A stretch of 64,000 nt of DNA from Isoperla grammatica (taxonomy: Eukaryota; Arthropoda; Insecta; Plecoptera; Perlodidae): the NCBI GenBank assembly GCA_945910005.1, contig OX246741.1, forward strand, positions 49,063,167 through 49,127,166, written 5' to 3'. A program made the position numbers and the translations under genes. Every line of letters starts with the position of its first letter. Position 1 is the stretch's first letter. Below, piece by piece: positions 1 to 11,290 of this stretch. The notes below the pieces were generated by a model, which saw only the letters and a list, made by a program, of their open reading frames with translations, did no database searches and was not told where the DNA came from.

Positions 1-771
1 TTTGTCCTTAAATTAAATAAGTTTGACGGAAGTACTGAACCGTGTAATGTGGGTATTATAATATAGTTGATCACAATGTACTTCTGAAAAATATTTTCGA
101 GCAAGTTTTGTTTAACTCTGTAAATTTTTATCAGATCGAATTAAAATGAACGCATTCGTGACCGGAGAAAACTTAATAAAATTTGGCTATCTCAAAGTGT
201 TGTCGTAATTTTGATTCAGAAAATATTTTTCAGTAACTTTAGTGTAACTTTGTAACTTTTCAAACGACTTTGCCACAAACGTAATGGCGTTAAAACCAGT
301 TTGAGGCTTGTAGATGGTCCAAATTTCAACTTCATCGGACTTTCCGTTTCACCGCTATCGCTAGACAGAAAAAAACAAACAAACAAAAAACAAAGTTTGG
401 CCACTGAGGGCGCTAGTGAAAACGAGTGAAGCGCTCAAGTGGCAATGTCACGCAACTTCCCGATGAAGCAGCATCATTCTTTCGATAATGGTAAATTGTG
501 AAAATTGTTTATTAAATACGGCTTTTAAAAAGAAAAAAAAACACAAAAAAACACAAAAAAAAAACCAAAAAAAAAAAAAAACAAACAACAAAACAAAAAC
601 ACAAAAAACAAACTAAAAACAAAAAACAAAATAAAATTACAACAGCAAAAAACAAATAAACAAAAAACAAGATATTTCACAATAATATCCGGCACAATTT
701 TCAACCGCGGAATGCAATCTTCACCAATAAGTTGCTAAATGTGGCCACATATAGCGCTGTATGTTCTATAC
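1..771. other. Tbh intron 4 (part), no gene seen
   Basis: This is the region downstream of the exon 4 donor in transcript direction. I see no further Tbh exon and no motif of the copper domain. It holds ordinary AT-rich sequence and the A-rich tract at 533-672. Confidence 0.6.
533..672. repeat. A-rich simple repeat (CAAAA-type)
   Basis: About 140 bp almost free of G, made of irregular AAAAAC/CAAAA units, within intron 4 of Tbh. Confidence 0.9.
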
Positions 772-1035
772 CTGCACCACATGATGCTTGGTAGACAGAG
801 CGTCGGGAAGACGATGCACGTGACACCAGTAAGTCGTGTCGCCACTGGGCACGTGTACAGTCTGCGCCAGAACCTCGTGCGTCCACGTGTCCGGGGGATG
901 TTTGGCAACAGGGTTGACGTTCTTCAGCAGCTGAGTTCTCTGGAGGCCGTGGTTGGATGCTGACGTCACGTTGAGGCCGTCTAGACGGAAGAGCGGCCCT
1001 TTCCCCTGGAGCCAAACCACGTGGGTTGTCCCTTC
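772..1035 (-). CDS. Tbh: Tyramine/dopamine beta-hydroxylase, exon 4 (end of DOMON, start of copper domain)
   Basis: Exactly 88 codons between GTCGCCCCCAG|GAA and CAG|GTATAG, phase 0 at both ends. Joined to exon 3 it reads HDYIIE-EGTTHVVWLQG, the expected continuation. It then carries NHGLQRTQLLKN and PSGDTTYWCHVHRLP, and ends STKHHVVQ. The TTYWC cysteine (about residue 210) and the HH pair (about 223-224) match the start of the copper type II ascorbate-dependent monooxygenase N domain. The HH pair supplies two of the three ligands of the electron-transfer copper. NVT near residue 161 is a possible glycosylation site. The remaining copper and catalytic domains should lie left of the window. 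Unlike exons 1-3, this exon has no tandem array at its acceptor. Confidence 0.92.
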
Positions 1036-1058
1036 CTGGGGGCGACAACCATTGGCGC

Positions 1059-1380
1059 ACTTAGATTATTTGGGCTTAACGTCTCATACTTTTGCAACGA
1101 GGCTAATCGAGACAATGAGTGGGTGATATATGAAGATGAAATATGGGGCTGTTTGGAGGAAAGGGGCAAGTAGGAGGGAGCGTTAGGAAAGGGGAAAGGG
1201 GAGGAAAGGGGATTGGCGTGTGGACTGCACTTCGTCTGACTTCTCCTCCTCGACCAGTCCGGCTAGGGTGACCCTTCCAGAAGCATACGCTTCCGCCGGC
1301 ATAACTCTCGGGATCAACAAAGCACGCAAACCTGCCCACCACGATAAGGTAGCAGTCTGGAGCAGGTTGGCGCACTTAGG
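1059..1380 (-). mobile_element. Dispersed SINE-like repeat, family A, in Tbh intron 3
   Basis: On the minus strand it reads CTGCTACCTTATCGTGGTGG, GGCAGGTTTGCGTGCTTTG, GCCGGCGGAAGCGTATGCTTC and ends with TATGAGACGTTAAGCCCAAA. The head recurs at 41459-41650 (plus), the tail at 51655-51790 (minus) and 57383-57475 (plus). The GAGACGTTAAgCCCAAAT tail is common in invertebrate SINE/LINE 3' ends, but I cannot name the family. Confidence 0.75.
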
Positions 1381-1792
1381 ATCGCATTCATCAACCTTTA
1401 AATCAGTCGGTTTACTAATCTCGGATTAGTGGCCATGGTTTCAACAAACATTACATACAACATTCATGGCGGTTTCTACCCGGCGCTATTTTTGATCTCT
1501 GATTATCAGAAAATGGCAGGATTTAAGTTTAGTGAAACCAGCCTTTAGTGTTTTAAAGCCCGGTCTATACACCGTAATAAGTATAACCGTGATAATACAA
1601 AACAATATTTATAAACGTCATAAAAATATAAATAATAAATATAGTATAGTAAATAATATATTCAAATATAACCAGTAAGTTTTAAAATTTAATGATTAAC
1701 GAAGTTGAATCAAGCCAGTACCATCATGAAGTTCACATTACTTCCTAAGATTTAAGAGCTAGGACGAAAGTTGAAACTATTCCAAATTGTTA

Positions 1793-1944
1793 AAGTCGCT
1801 CCACAGTAACTTTGAGGCTGGGGACGTCACAGATGGGCGTGTCTGAGCCAATCAGCGGGCGGCTTTCACCAATACTCACATTTGATTGGCCAGGCCTCAC
1901 TCATACCTGACGTCCCCAGCACCAAAAATGCTGTGGAGCGACTT
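1793..1944. mobile_element. MITE with AAGTCGCTCCACAG terminal inverted repeats
   Basis: A 152-bp element in Tbh intron 3 with perfect 14-bp ends AAGTCGCTCCACAG / CTGTGGAGCGACTT. An inner imperfect palindrome (GGGGACGTCA / TGACGTCCCC) indicates a hairpin-type MITE. A diverged relative is at 48820-48975. Confidence 0.85.
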
Positions 1945-2513
1945 ATCCTTTAAAAACTTAGCTCAGCCAATGGGAGACGACCTTCTATAAATCCGACCAA
2001 TTGTAGTGAATCTATCTAATTCATCAGTTACTCTGAGTGCATACCCACAATGCAACATTTCACTCTTTCAGTAAGAGCATATTCTAGGTATAAAAAAATA
2101 AGCAAATGCACAAGAACATCTTATTGCAATTGTACAAAATTCCGAATATCCAAATAAATTTTGATCAAACAAAATTCAAATCAAAACGTCATATATTTTC
2201 ATGTTTGAACAAATATGGTAAAAAAAGTAAATTTTAATAAATAAGTAAATATTATTCATCTTCTTCACAAGTGCATAACATATTAATAATGACTAAAGAA
2301 TATTTAAACAAAACTATTAATTTCATTAATGACATGAACCATGCAAAAATGATTAATAATATAAAACACATTTTTTCTCGTAATGTCTAGATGAATATAC
2401 AGGTTTGAAACGTACAACAGGGATATTATTATTGTATCTACAACCCTGGAAAAAATGTTATTTTTCCCAATAGGACGTGTTAATAACAATCACGTAATAT
2501 GAGACCCGCTCAC
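1945..2513. other. Tbh intron 3 remainder, no feature seen
   Basis: AT-rich, single-copy-looking intron sequence between the MITE and exon 3. No exon or recognisable repeat. Confidence 0.5.
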
Positions 2514-2660
2514 CTCAATGATGTAGTCATGTTCGTCACAGGTGTCGAAGCTGCGAGAGTAGACAAACTTGGTGACGTTGTGTCGTCGCATAAACCGGAA
2601 GTTGCTGCAGTCTTGCTGTTCGTCCACCCACAAGCGACCGTCCTCAGCTGCCCAGGTATC
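2514..2660 (-). CDS. Tbh: Tyramine/dopamine beta-hydroxylase, exon 3 (DOMON domain)
   Basis: Exactly 49 codons between CCTGCAG|GAT and GAG|GTGAGC, phase 0 at both ends. The peptide starts DTWAAEDGRLWVDEQQDC and ends with YSRSFDTCDEHDYIIE. The D-x-QQD and R-x-F-D-TCD-x-x-DY-x-I motifs are conserved in DBH, TBH and MOXD1. Two cysteines (about residues 108 and 131 of the assembled chain) probably form the DOMON disulfide, and NVT (about residue 118) is a potential glycosylation site. The first 17 codons (2610-2660) are the exon part of the 82-bp unit tandemly repeated to 5729; only this copy continues into the conserved second half. Confidence 0.92.
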
Positions 2661-5600
2661 CTGCAGGACCAATCAGAACACAGACTATGTAGTCCTGCTG
2701 TTCGTCCACCCACAAACGGCCGTCCTCTGCTGCCCAGGTATCCTAAAGGACCAATCAGAACACAGACTATGTAGTCCTGCTGTTCGTCCACCCACAAGCG
2801 ACCGTCCTCTGCTGCCCAGGTATCCTACAGGACCAATCAGAACACAGACTATGTAGTCCTGCTGTTCGTCCACCCACAAGCGACCGACCTCTGCCGCCCA
2901 TGCAGGTATCCTACAGGACCAATCAGAACACAGACTATGCAGTCCTGCTGTTCGTCCACCCACAAGCGACCGTCCTCTGCTGCCCAGGTACCCTACAGGA
3001 CCAATCAGAACACAGACTATGTAGTCCTGCTGTTCGTCCACCCACAAGCGACCGACCTCTGCCGCCCATGCAGGTATCCTACAGGACCAATCAGAACACA
3101 GACTATGCAGTCCTGCTGTTCGTCCACCCACAAGCGACCGTCCTCTGCTGCCCAGGTATCCTACAGGACCAATCAGAACACAGACTATGTAGTCCTGCTG
3201 TTCGTCCACCCACAAGCGACCGTCCTCTGCTGCCCAGGTATCCTACAGGACCAATCAGAACACAGACTATGTAGTCCTGCTGTTCGTCCACCCACAAGCG
3301 ACCGTCCTCTGCTGCCCAGGTATCCTACAGGACCAATCAGAACACAGACTATGTAGTCCTGCTGTTCGTCCACCCACAAGCGACCGTCCTCTGCTGCCCA
3401 GGTATCCTACAGGACCAATCAGAACACAGACTATGTAGTCCTGCTGTTCGTCCACCCACAAGCGACCGTCCTCTGCTGCCCAGGTATCCTACAGGACCAA
3501 TCAGAACACAGACTATGTAGTCCTGCTGTTCGTCCACTCACAAGCGACCGTCCTCTGCTGCCCAGGTATCCTACAGGACCAATCAGAACACAGGCTATGT
3601 AGTGCTGCTGTTCGTCCACCCACAAGCGACCGTCCTCTGCTGCCCAGGTATCATACAGGACCAATCAGAACACAGACTATGTAGTCCTGCTGTTCGTCCA
3701 CCCACAAGCGACCGTCCTCTGCTGCCCAGGTATCCTGCAGGACCAATCAGAACACAGACTATGTAGTCCTGCTGTTCGTCCACCCACAAGCGACCGTCCT
3801 CTGCTGCCCAGGTATCATACAGGACCTATCAGAACACAGACTATGTAGTCCTGCTGTTCGTCCACCCACAAGCGACCGTCCTCTGCTGCCCAGGTATCCT
3901 ACAGGACCAATCAGAACACAGACTATGTAGTCCTGCTGTTCGTCCACCCACAAGCGACCGTCCTCTGCTGCCCAGGTATCATACAGGACCAATCAGAACA
4001 CAGACTATGTAGTCCTGCTGTTCGTCCACCCACAAGCGACCGTCCTCTGCTGCCCAGGTATCATACAGGACCAATCAGAACACAGACTATGTAGTCCTGC
4101 TGTTCGTCCACCCACAAGCGACCGTCCTCTGCTGCCCAGGTATCCTAGAGGACCAATCAGAACACAGACTATGTAGTCCTGCTGTTCGTCCACCCACAAG
4201 CGACCGTCCTCTGCTGCCCAGGTATCCTACAGGACCAATCAGAACACAGACTATGTAGTCCTGCTGTTCGTCCACCCACAAGCGACCGTCCTCTGCTGCC
4301 CAGGTATCCTACAGGACCAATCAGAACCCCGACTATGTAGTCCTGCTGTTCGTCCACCCACAAGCGACCGTCCTCTGCTGCCCAGGTATCCTACAGGACC
4401 AATCAGAACCCCGACTATGTAGTCCTGCTGTTCGTCCACCCACAAACGGCCGTCCTCTGCTGCCCAGGTATCCTACAGGACCAATCAGAACACAGACTAT
4501 GTAGTCCTGCTGTTCGTCCACCCACAAGCGACCGTCCTCTGCTGCCCAGGTATCCTACAGGACCAATCAGAACACAGACTATGTAGTCCTGCTGTTGGTC
4601 CACCCACAAGCGACCGTCCTCTGCTGCCCAGGTATCCTACAGGACCAATCAGAACACAGACTATGTAGTCCTGCTGTTCGTCCACCCACAAACGGCCGTC
4701 CTCTGCTGCCCAGGTATCCTACAGGACCAATCAGAACACAGACTATGTAGTCCTGCTGTTGGTCCACCCACAAGCGAACGTCCTCTGCCGCCCAGGTATC
4801 CTACAGGACCGATCAGAACACAGACTATGTAGTCCTGCTGTTCGTCCACCCACAAGCGACCGTCCTTGGCTGCCCAGGTATCCTGCAGGACCAATCAGAA
4901 CACAGACTATGTAGTCCTGCTGTTCGTCCACCCACAAGCGACCGTCCTCTGCTGCCCAGGTATCATACAGGACCAATCAGAACACAGACCATGTAGTCCT
5001 GCTGTTCGTCCACCCACAAGCGACCGTCCTCTGCTGCCCAGGTATCATACAGGACCAATCAGAACACAGACTATGTAGACCTGCTGTTCGTCCACCCACA
5101 AGCGACCGTTCTCTGCTGCCCAGGTATCCTGCAGGACCAATCAGAACACAGACTATGTAGTCCTGCTGTTCGTCCACCCACAAGCGACCGTCCTCTGCTG
5201 CCCAGGTATCATACAGGACCAATCAGAACACAGACTATGTAGTCCTGCTGTTCGTCCACCCACAAGCGACCGTCCTCTGCTGCCCAGGTATCATACAGGA
5301 CCAATCAGAACACAGACTATGTAGTCCTGCTGTTCGTCCACCCACAAGCGACCGTCCTCTGCTGCCCAGGTATCATACAGGACCAATCAGAACACAGACT
5401 ATGTAGTCCTGCTGTTCGTCCACCCACAAGCGACCGTCCTCTGCTGCCCAGGTATCATACAGGACCAATCAGAACACAGACTATGTAGTCCTGCTGTTCG
5501 TCCACCCACAAGCGACCGTCCTCTGCTGCCCAGGAATCCTGCAGGACCAATCAGAACACAGACTATGTAGTCCTGCTGTTCGCCCACCCACAAGCGACCG

Positions 5601-5729
5601 TCCTCTGCTGCCCAGGTATCCTATAGACCAATCAGAACACAGACTATGTAGTCCTGCTGTTCGTCCACACACAAGCGACCGTCCTCTGCTGCCCAGGTAT
5701 CCTAGAGGACCAATAAGAACACAGACCGA
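2610..5729 (-). repeat. 82-bp tandem array copying the exon 3 acceptor and exon start (about 38 units)
   Basis: The unit, read on the minus strand, is 51 nt of exon 3 (codons for DTWAAEDGRLWVDEQQD) followed by 31 nt matching the end of intron 2: TACATAGTCTGTG, a CTGAT branch-point-like motif, then TTGGTCCTGTAG. The exon's own copy (2610-2660 plus acceptor) is the first unit, and copies extend about 3.1 kb into intron 2. Units are almost identical. Two carry a 4-bp insertion (near 2897 and 3065), one is slightly shortened (near 5620), and about ten have G to T in the acceptor (CCTGTAT), which removes the AG. Since 82 is not a multiple of 3, the array cannot extend the protein frame. The overlapping frames of 60-180 codons here are by-products. 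Confidence 0.95.
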
Positions 5730-6517
5730 TATGAAAGCGCCATCTTGCCGGTTATCTGCGTCAGAACAATTATTTCAAATTAATATTGTTCAGTTACAGT
5801 GTATTTCAGGGGCGGCTCGTGGGGTTTGAAATGGGTAGGGCACAAATCAGTTAACATTTGAAAAGAATATAAATAGACATCATTTAGACTAACATTTATT
5901 TAGCTTCATATAGAAGATAATAAATAAGGGCACCTGCATGGAAAACAGAACACCCAAAAATCCATACCAATTTTTATTATGTTGATTTGTTTAAAACTGT
6001 TCTATTAGAAGTTCTATGTTTGTCTTGGCATAGCTGACTAGTATACAAGGCTGGTCTTGGTGGACCTAATGTCTTGGTTAACAGCCGATCTTCGTAACTC
6101 ATATGTTCATTTTCCAAGTATCTTAACTCATTCTGTTTGTTATGGTGTAACACGGAATACAATCACTATCCATGTGACAAGGCTACACTACTGTCAGTCA
6201 TTAAAAACTACAAATTCAAAATTCACACATATCACGCACCGTACTAATGAAAGCCAACCACCTGGTGACAGGGGCACAGGCCAACCGAGCCCGAACGTCA
6301 ACGTAACATCTGCGTCATTTCTCCGCTCGTTCGCGAGAAAAGTGAAAGTGCGCGTGCGCCGACAGTTCAGACTCACTATTTGCCCGACAAAATGCCAGGC
6401 GCGTCACCTACAACGCACTCTGTCGCAGACTTCGGGCACTGCCTGGAGAAGTCGAGCAGAGCGCTCGCCGCTCTTTTATTTGAATGTGAATATTGAACAT
6501 TCCTGTATTATTCTTAC
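5730..6517. other. Tbh intron 2, array-free part, with a possible hAT fragment
   Basis: This is the donor-proximal part of intron 2. From 5807 it starts CAGGGGCGGCTCGTGGGG, which resembles the end of some hAT transposons. The segment 6290-6475 is G+C-rich and includes GGGCACTGCCTGGAGAAGTC. I do not see an intact opposite terminal repeat or a clear 8-bp duplication, so the transposon call is tentative. Confidence 0.35.
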
Positions 6518-6693
6518 CTCGAATCGGGTAACCCCCTTCCAGTCAACCCACAGCACACAATAGTCAGCCGGAAACAATTCTCCATAGTCTGAGAATCCTA
6601 GAGCGAACCATCCCTTGGCGGGCAGGGGTGCATGGATCTCCACGGTCAGCGTGGTAGAGGGGTAGTCCAGCGTCCATGACAGGGTGGTGTGAC
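6518..6693 (-). CDS. Tbh: Tyramine/dopamine beta-hydroxylase, exon 2 (DOMON domain)
   Basis: This 176-nt exon has acceptor CTCAAG|GT and donor GAG|GTAAGA. Its first two bases complete the glycine split with exon 1, followed by 58 codons from HTTLSWTLDYPS to VTRFE. Residues GFSDYGELFPADYCVLW are the hallmark DOMON strand region of DBH/TBH proteins (human DBH has a related GMSDRGELENAD segment). DOMON domains form a beta-sandwich that packs against the copper core and helps dimerisation. Intron 2 is entered in phase 0. The first 86 nt of this exon (6608-6693) are also the exon part of the tandem unit repeated up to 11290, so the true exon is the innermost copy and the only one that continues into FALGFSDYG and a good donor. 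Confidence 0.92.
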
Positions 6694-9600
6694 CTTGAGA
6701 CAAACAACCACCACACTAGTGTATAATACCACCCCTTGGCGGGCAGGGGGGCATGGATCTCCACGGTCAGCGTGGTAGAGGGGTAGTCCAGCGTCCATGA
6801 CAGGGTGGTGTGACCTTGAGACAAACAACCACCACACTAGTGTATAATACCACCCCTTGGCGGGCAGGGGGGCGTGGATCTCCAGGGTCAGCGTGGTAGA
6901 GGGGTAGTCCAGCGTCCATGACAAGGTGGTGTGACCTTGAGACAAACAACCACCACACTAGTGTATAATACCACCCCTTGGCGGGCAGGGGGGCATGGAT
7001 CTCCACGGTCAGCGTGGTAGAGGGGTAGTCCAGCGTCCATGACAGGGTGGTGTGACCTTGAGACAAACAACCACCACACTAGTGTATAATACCACCCCTT
7101 GGCGGGCAGGGGTGCGTGGATCTCCACGGTCAGCGTGGTAGAGGGGTAGTCCAGCGTCCATGACAGGGTGGTGTGACCTTGAAACAACAACCACCACACT
7201 AGTGTATAATACCACCCCTTGGCGGGCAGGGGGGCATGGATCTACACGGTCAGCGTGGTAGACGGGTAGTCCAGCGTCCATGACAGGGTGGTGTGACCTT
7301 GAGACAACAACCACCACACTAGTGTATAATACCACCCCTTGGCGGGCAGGGGGGCTTGGATCTCCACGGTCAGCGTGGTAGAGGGGTAGTCCAACGTCCA
7401 TGACAGGGTGGTGTGACCTTGAGACAAACAACCACCACACTAGTGTATAATACCACCCCTTGGCGGGCAGGGGGGCGTGGACCTCCACGGTCAGCGTGGT
7501 AGAGGGGTAGTCCAGCGTCCATGACAGGGAGGTGTGACCTTGAGACAACAACCACCACACTAGTGTATAATACCATCCCTTGGCGGGCAGGGGTGCGTGG
7601 ATCTCCACGGTCAGCGTGGTAGAGGGGTAGTCCAGCGTCCATGACAGGGTGGTGTGACCTTGAGACAACAACCACCACACTAGTGTATAATACCATCCCT
7701 TGGCGGGCAGGGGTGCGTGGATCTCCACGGTCAGCGTGGTAGACGGGTAGTCCAGCGTCCATGACAGGGCGGTGTGACCTTGAGACAACAACCACCACAC
7801 TAGTGTATAATACCACCCCTTGGCGGGCAGGGGGGCGTGGTAGAGGGGTAGTCCAGCGTCCATGACAGGGTGGTGTGACCTTGAGACAACAACCACCACA
7901 CTAGTGTATAATACCACCCCTTGGCAGGCAGGGGGGCGTGGATCTTCACGGTCAGCGTGGTAGAGGGGTAGTCCAGCGTCCATGACAGGGCGGTGTGACC
8001 TTGAGACAAACAACCACCACACTAGTGTATAATACCACCCCTTGGCGGGCAGGGGGGCGTGGTAGAGGGGTAGTCCAGCGTCCATGACAGGGTGGTGTGA
8101 CCTTGAGACAACAACCACCACACTAGTGTATAATACCACCCCTTGGCGGGCAGGGGGGCGTGGTAGAGGGGTAGTCCAGCGTCCATGACAGGGTGGTGTG
8201 ACCTTGAGACAACAACCACCACACTAGTGTATAATACCATCCCTTGGCGGGCAGGGGGGCGTGGTAGAGGGGTAGTCCAGCGTCCATGACAAAGTGGTGT
8301 GACCTTGAGACAAACAACCACCACACTAGTGTATAATACCACCCCTTGGCGGGCAGGGGGGCGTGGATCTACACGGTCAGCGTGGTAGAGGGGTAGTCCA
8401 GCGTCCATGACAGGGTGGTGTGACCTTGAGACAAACAACCACCACACTAGTGTATAATACCACCCCTTGGCGGGCAGGGGGGCGTGGTAGAGGGGTAGTC
8501 CAGCGTCCATCACAGGGTGGTGTGACCTTGAGACAACAACCACCACACTAGTGTATAATACCACCCCTTGGCGGGCAGGGGGGCGTGGTAGAGGGGTAGT
8601 CCAGCGTCCATGACAGGGTGGTGTGACCTTGAGACAACAACCACCACACTAGTGTATAATACCACCCCTTGGCGGGCAGGGGGGCGTGGTAGAGGGGTAG
8701 TCCAGCGTCCATGACAGGGTGGTGTGACCTTGAGACAACAACCACCACACTAGTGTATAATACCACCCCTTGGCGGGCAGGGGGGCGTGGTAGAGGGGTA
8801 GTCCAGCGTCCATGACAGGGTGGTGTGACCTTGAGACAAACAACCACCACACTAGTGTATAATACCACCCCTTGGCGGGCAGGGGTGCGTGGATCTACAC
8901 GGTCAGCGTGGTAGAGGGGTAGTCCAGCGTCCATGACAGGGCGGTGTGACCTTGAGACAAACAACCACCACACTAGTGTATAATACCATCCCTTGGCGGG
9001 CAGGGGTGCGTGGATCTCCACGGTCAGCGTGGTAGAGGGGTAGTCCAGCGTCCATGACAGGGTGGTGTGACCTTGAGACAAACAACCACCACACTAGTGT
9101 ATAATACCATCCCTTAGTGGGCAGGGGTGCGTGGATCTCCACGGTCAGCGTGGTAGAGGGGTAGTCCAGCGTCCATGACAGGGCGGTGTGACCTTGAGAC
9201 AAACAACCACCACACTAGTGTATAATACCACCCCTTGGCGGGCAGGGGGGCGTGGTAGAGGGGTAGTCCAGCGTCCATGACAGGGTGGTGTGACCTTGAG
9301 ACAACAACCACCACACTAGTGTATAATACCACCCCTTGGCGGGCAGGGGGGCGTGGTAGAGGGGTAGTCCAGCGTCCATGACAGGGCGGTGTGACCTTGA
9401 GACAAACAACCACCACACTAGTGTATAATACCACCCCTTGGCGGGCAGGGGGGCGTGGTAGAGGGGTAGTCCAGCGTCCATGACAGGGTGGTGTGACCTT
9501 GAGACAACAACCACCACACTAGTGTATAATACCACCCCTTGGCGGGCAGGGGTGCGTGGATCTCCACGGTCAGCGTGGTAGAGGGGTAGTCCAGCGTCCA

Positions 9601-11290
9601 TGACAGGGTGGTGTGACCTTGAGACAACAACCACCACACTAGTGTATAATACCACCCCTTGGCGGGCAGGGGGGCGTGGTAGAGGGGTAGTCCAGCGTCC
9701 ATGACAGGGTGGTGTGACCTTGAGACAACAACCACCACACTAGTGTATAATACCATCCCTTGGCGGGCAGGGGTGCGTGGATCTCCACGGTCAGCGTGGT
9801 AGAGGGGTAGTCCAGCGTCCATGACAGGGTGGTGTGACCTTGAGACAACAACCACCACACTAGTGTATAATACCATCCCTTGGCGGGCAGGGGTGCGTGG
9901 ATCTCCACGGTCAGCGTGGTAGAGGGGTAGTCCAGCGTCCATGACAGGGTGGTGTGACCTTGAGACAACAACCACCACACTAGTGTATAATACCATCCCT
10001 TGGCGGGCAGGGGTGAGTGGATCTCCACGGTCAGCGTGGTAGAGGGGTAGTCCAGCGTCCATGACAGGGTGGTGTGACCTTGAGACAAACAACCACCACA
10101 CTAGTGTATAATACCATCCCTTGGCAGGCAGGGGTGCGTGGATCTCCACGGTCAGCGTGGTAGAGGGGTAGTCCAGCGTCCATGACAGGGTGGTGTGACC
10201 TTGAGACAAACAACCACCACACTAGTGTATAATACCATCCCTTGGCGGGCAGGGGTGCGTGGATCTACACGGTCAGCGTGGTAGAGGGGTAGTCCAGCGT
10301 CCATGACAGGGTGGTGTGACCTTGAGACAAACAACCACCACACTAGTGTATAATACCACCCCTTGGCGGGCAGGGGGGCGTGGTAGAGGGGTAGTCTAGC
10401 GTCCATGACAGGGCGGTGTGACCTTGAGACAAACAACCACCACACTAGTGTATAATACCATCCCTTGGCGGGCAGGGGGGCGTGGACCTCCACGGTCAGC
10501 GTGGTAGAGGGGTAGTCCAGCGTCCATGACAGGGTGGTGTGACCTTGAGACAACAACCACCACACTAGTGTATAATACCATCCCTTGGCGGGCAGGGGTG
10601 CGTGGATCTCCACGGTCAGCGTGGTAGAGGGGTAGTCCAGCGTCCATGACAGGGTGGTGTGACCTTGAGACAACAACCACCACACTAGTGTATAATACCA
10701 TCCCTTGGCGGGCAGGGGGGCGTGGACCTCCACGGTCAGCGTGGTAGAGGGGTAGTCCAGCGTCCATGACAGGGTGGTGTGACCTTGAGACAACAACCAC
10801 CACACTAGTGTATAATACCATCCCTTGGCGGGCAGTGGGGCGTGGACCTCCACGGTCAGCGTGGTAGAGGGGTAGTCCAGCGTCCATGACAGGGCGGTGT
10901 GACCTTGAGACAAACAACCACCACACTAGTGTATAATACCACCCCTTGGCGGGCAGGGGTGCGTGGATCTCCACGGTCAGCGTGGTAGAGGGGTAGTCCA
11001 GCGTCCATGACAGGGTGGTGTGACCTTGAGACAACAACCACCACACTAGTGTATAATACCACCCCTTGGCGGGCAGGGGTGCGTGGATCTACACGGTCAG
11101 CGTGGTAGAGGGGTAGTCCAGCGTCCATGACAGGGTGGTGTGACCTTGAGACAACAACCACCACACTAGTGTATAATACCATCCCTTGGCGGGCAGGGGT
11201 GAGTGGATCTCCACGGTCAGCGTCGTGGAGGGGTAGTCCAGCGTCCATGATAGGGTGGTGTGACCTTGTGACAAACAACCACCACACTAA
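6608..11290 (-). repeat. 100-121-bp tandem array copying the exon 2 acceptor and exon start (about 41 units)
   Basis: The long unit is 86 nt of exon 2 (GHTTLSWTLDYPS to AKGW) plus 34-35 nt of intron ending in TTTGTCTCAAG. The innermost unit is exon 2 itself, and copies continue rightwards through intron 1 to 11290. Two length variants are visible. A 20-nt deletion between short CCACGC repeats gives units of about 100 bp, mostly between 7819 and 9660. A one-base change in the intronic part (GACAAACAA versus GACAACAA) gives 121 or 120 bp. Runs of 120-bp units keep frame and create open frames up to 376 codons (7009-8139), which I regard as artefacts. Every unit keeps AAG|GT. Confidence 0.95.

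Noticed and set aside
2685..3215. A 176-codon open frame on minus and several on plus inside the 82-bp array
   Set aside because: By-products of a tandem repeat; peptides alternate between three frames of the same unit.
7009..8139. A 376-codon open frame with repeated DOMON-like peptide
   Set aside because: It is the 120/121-bp array read through intron and exon pieces. Each unit includes intron sequence and the frame changes along it; only 6518-6693 is a real exon.
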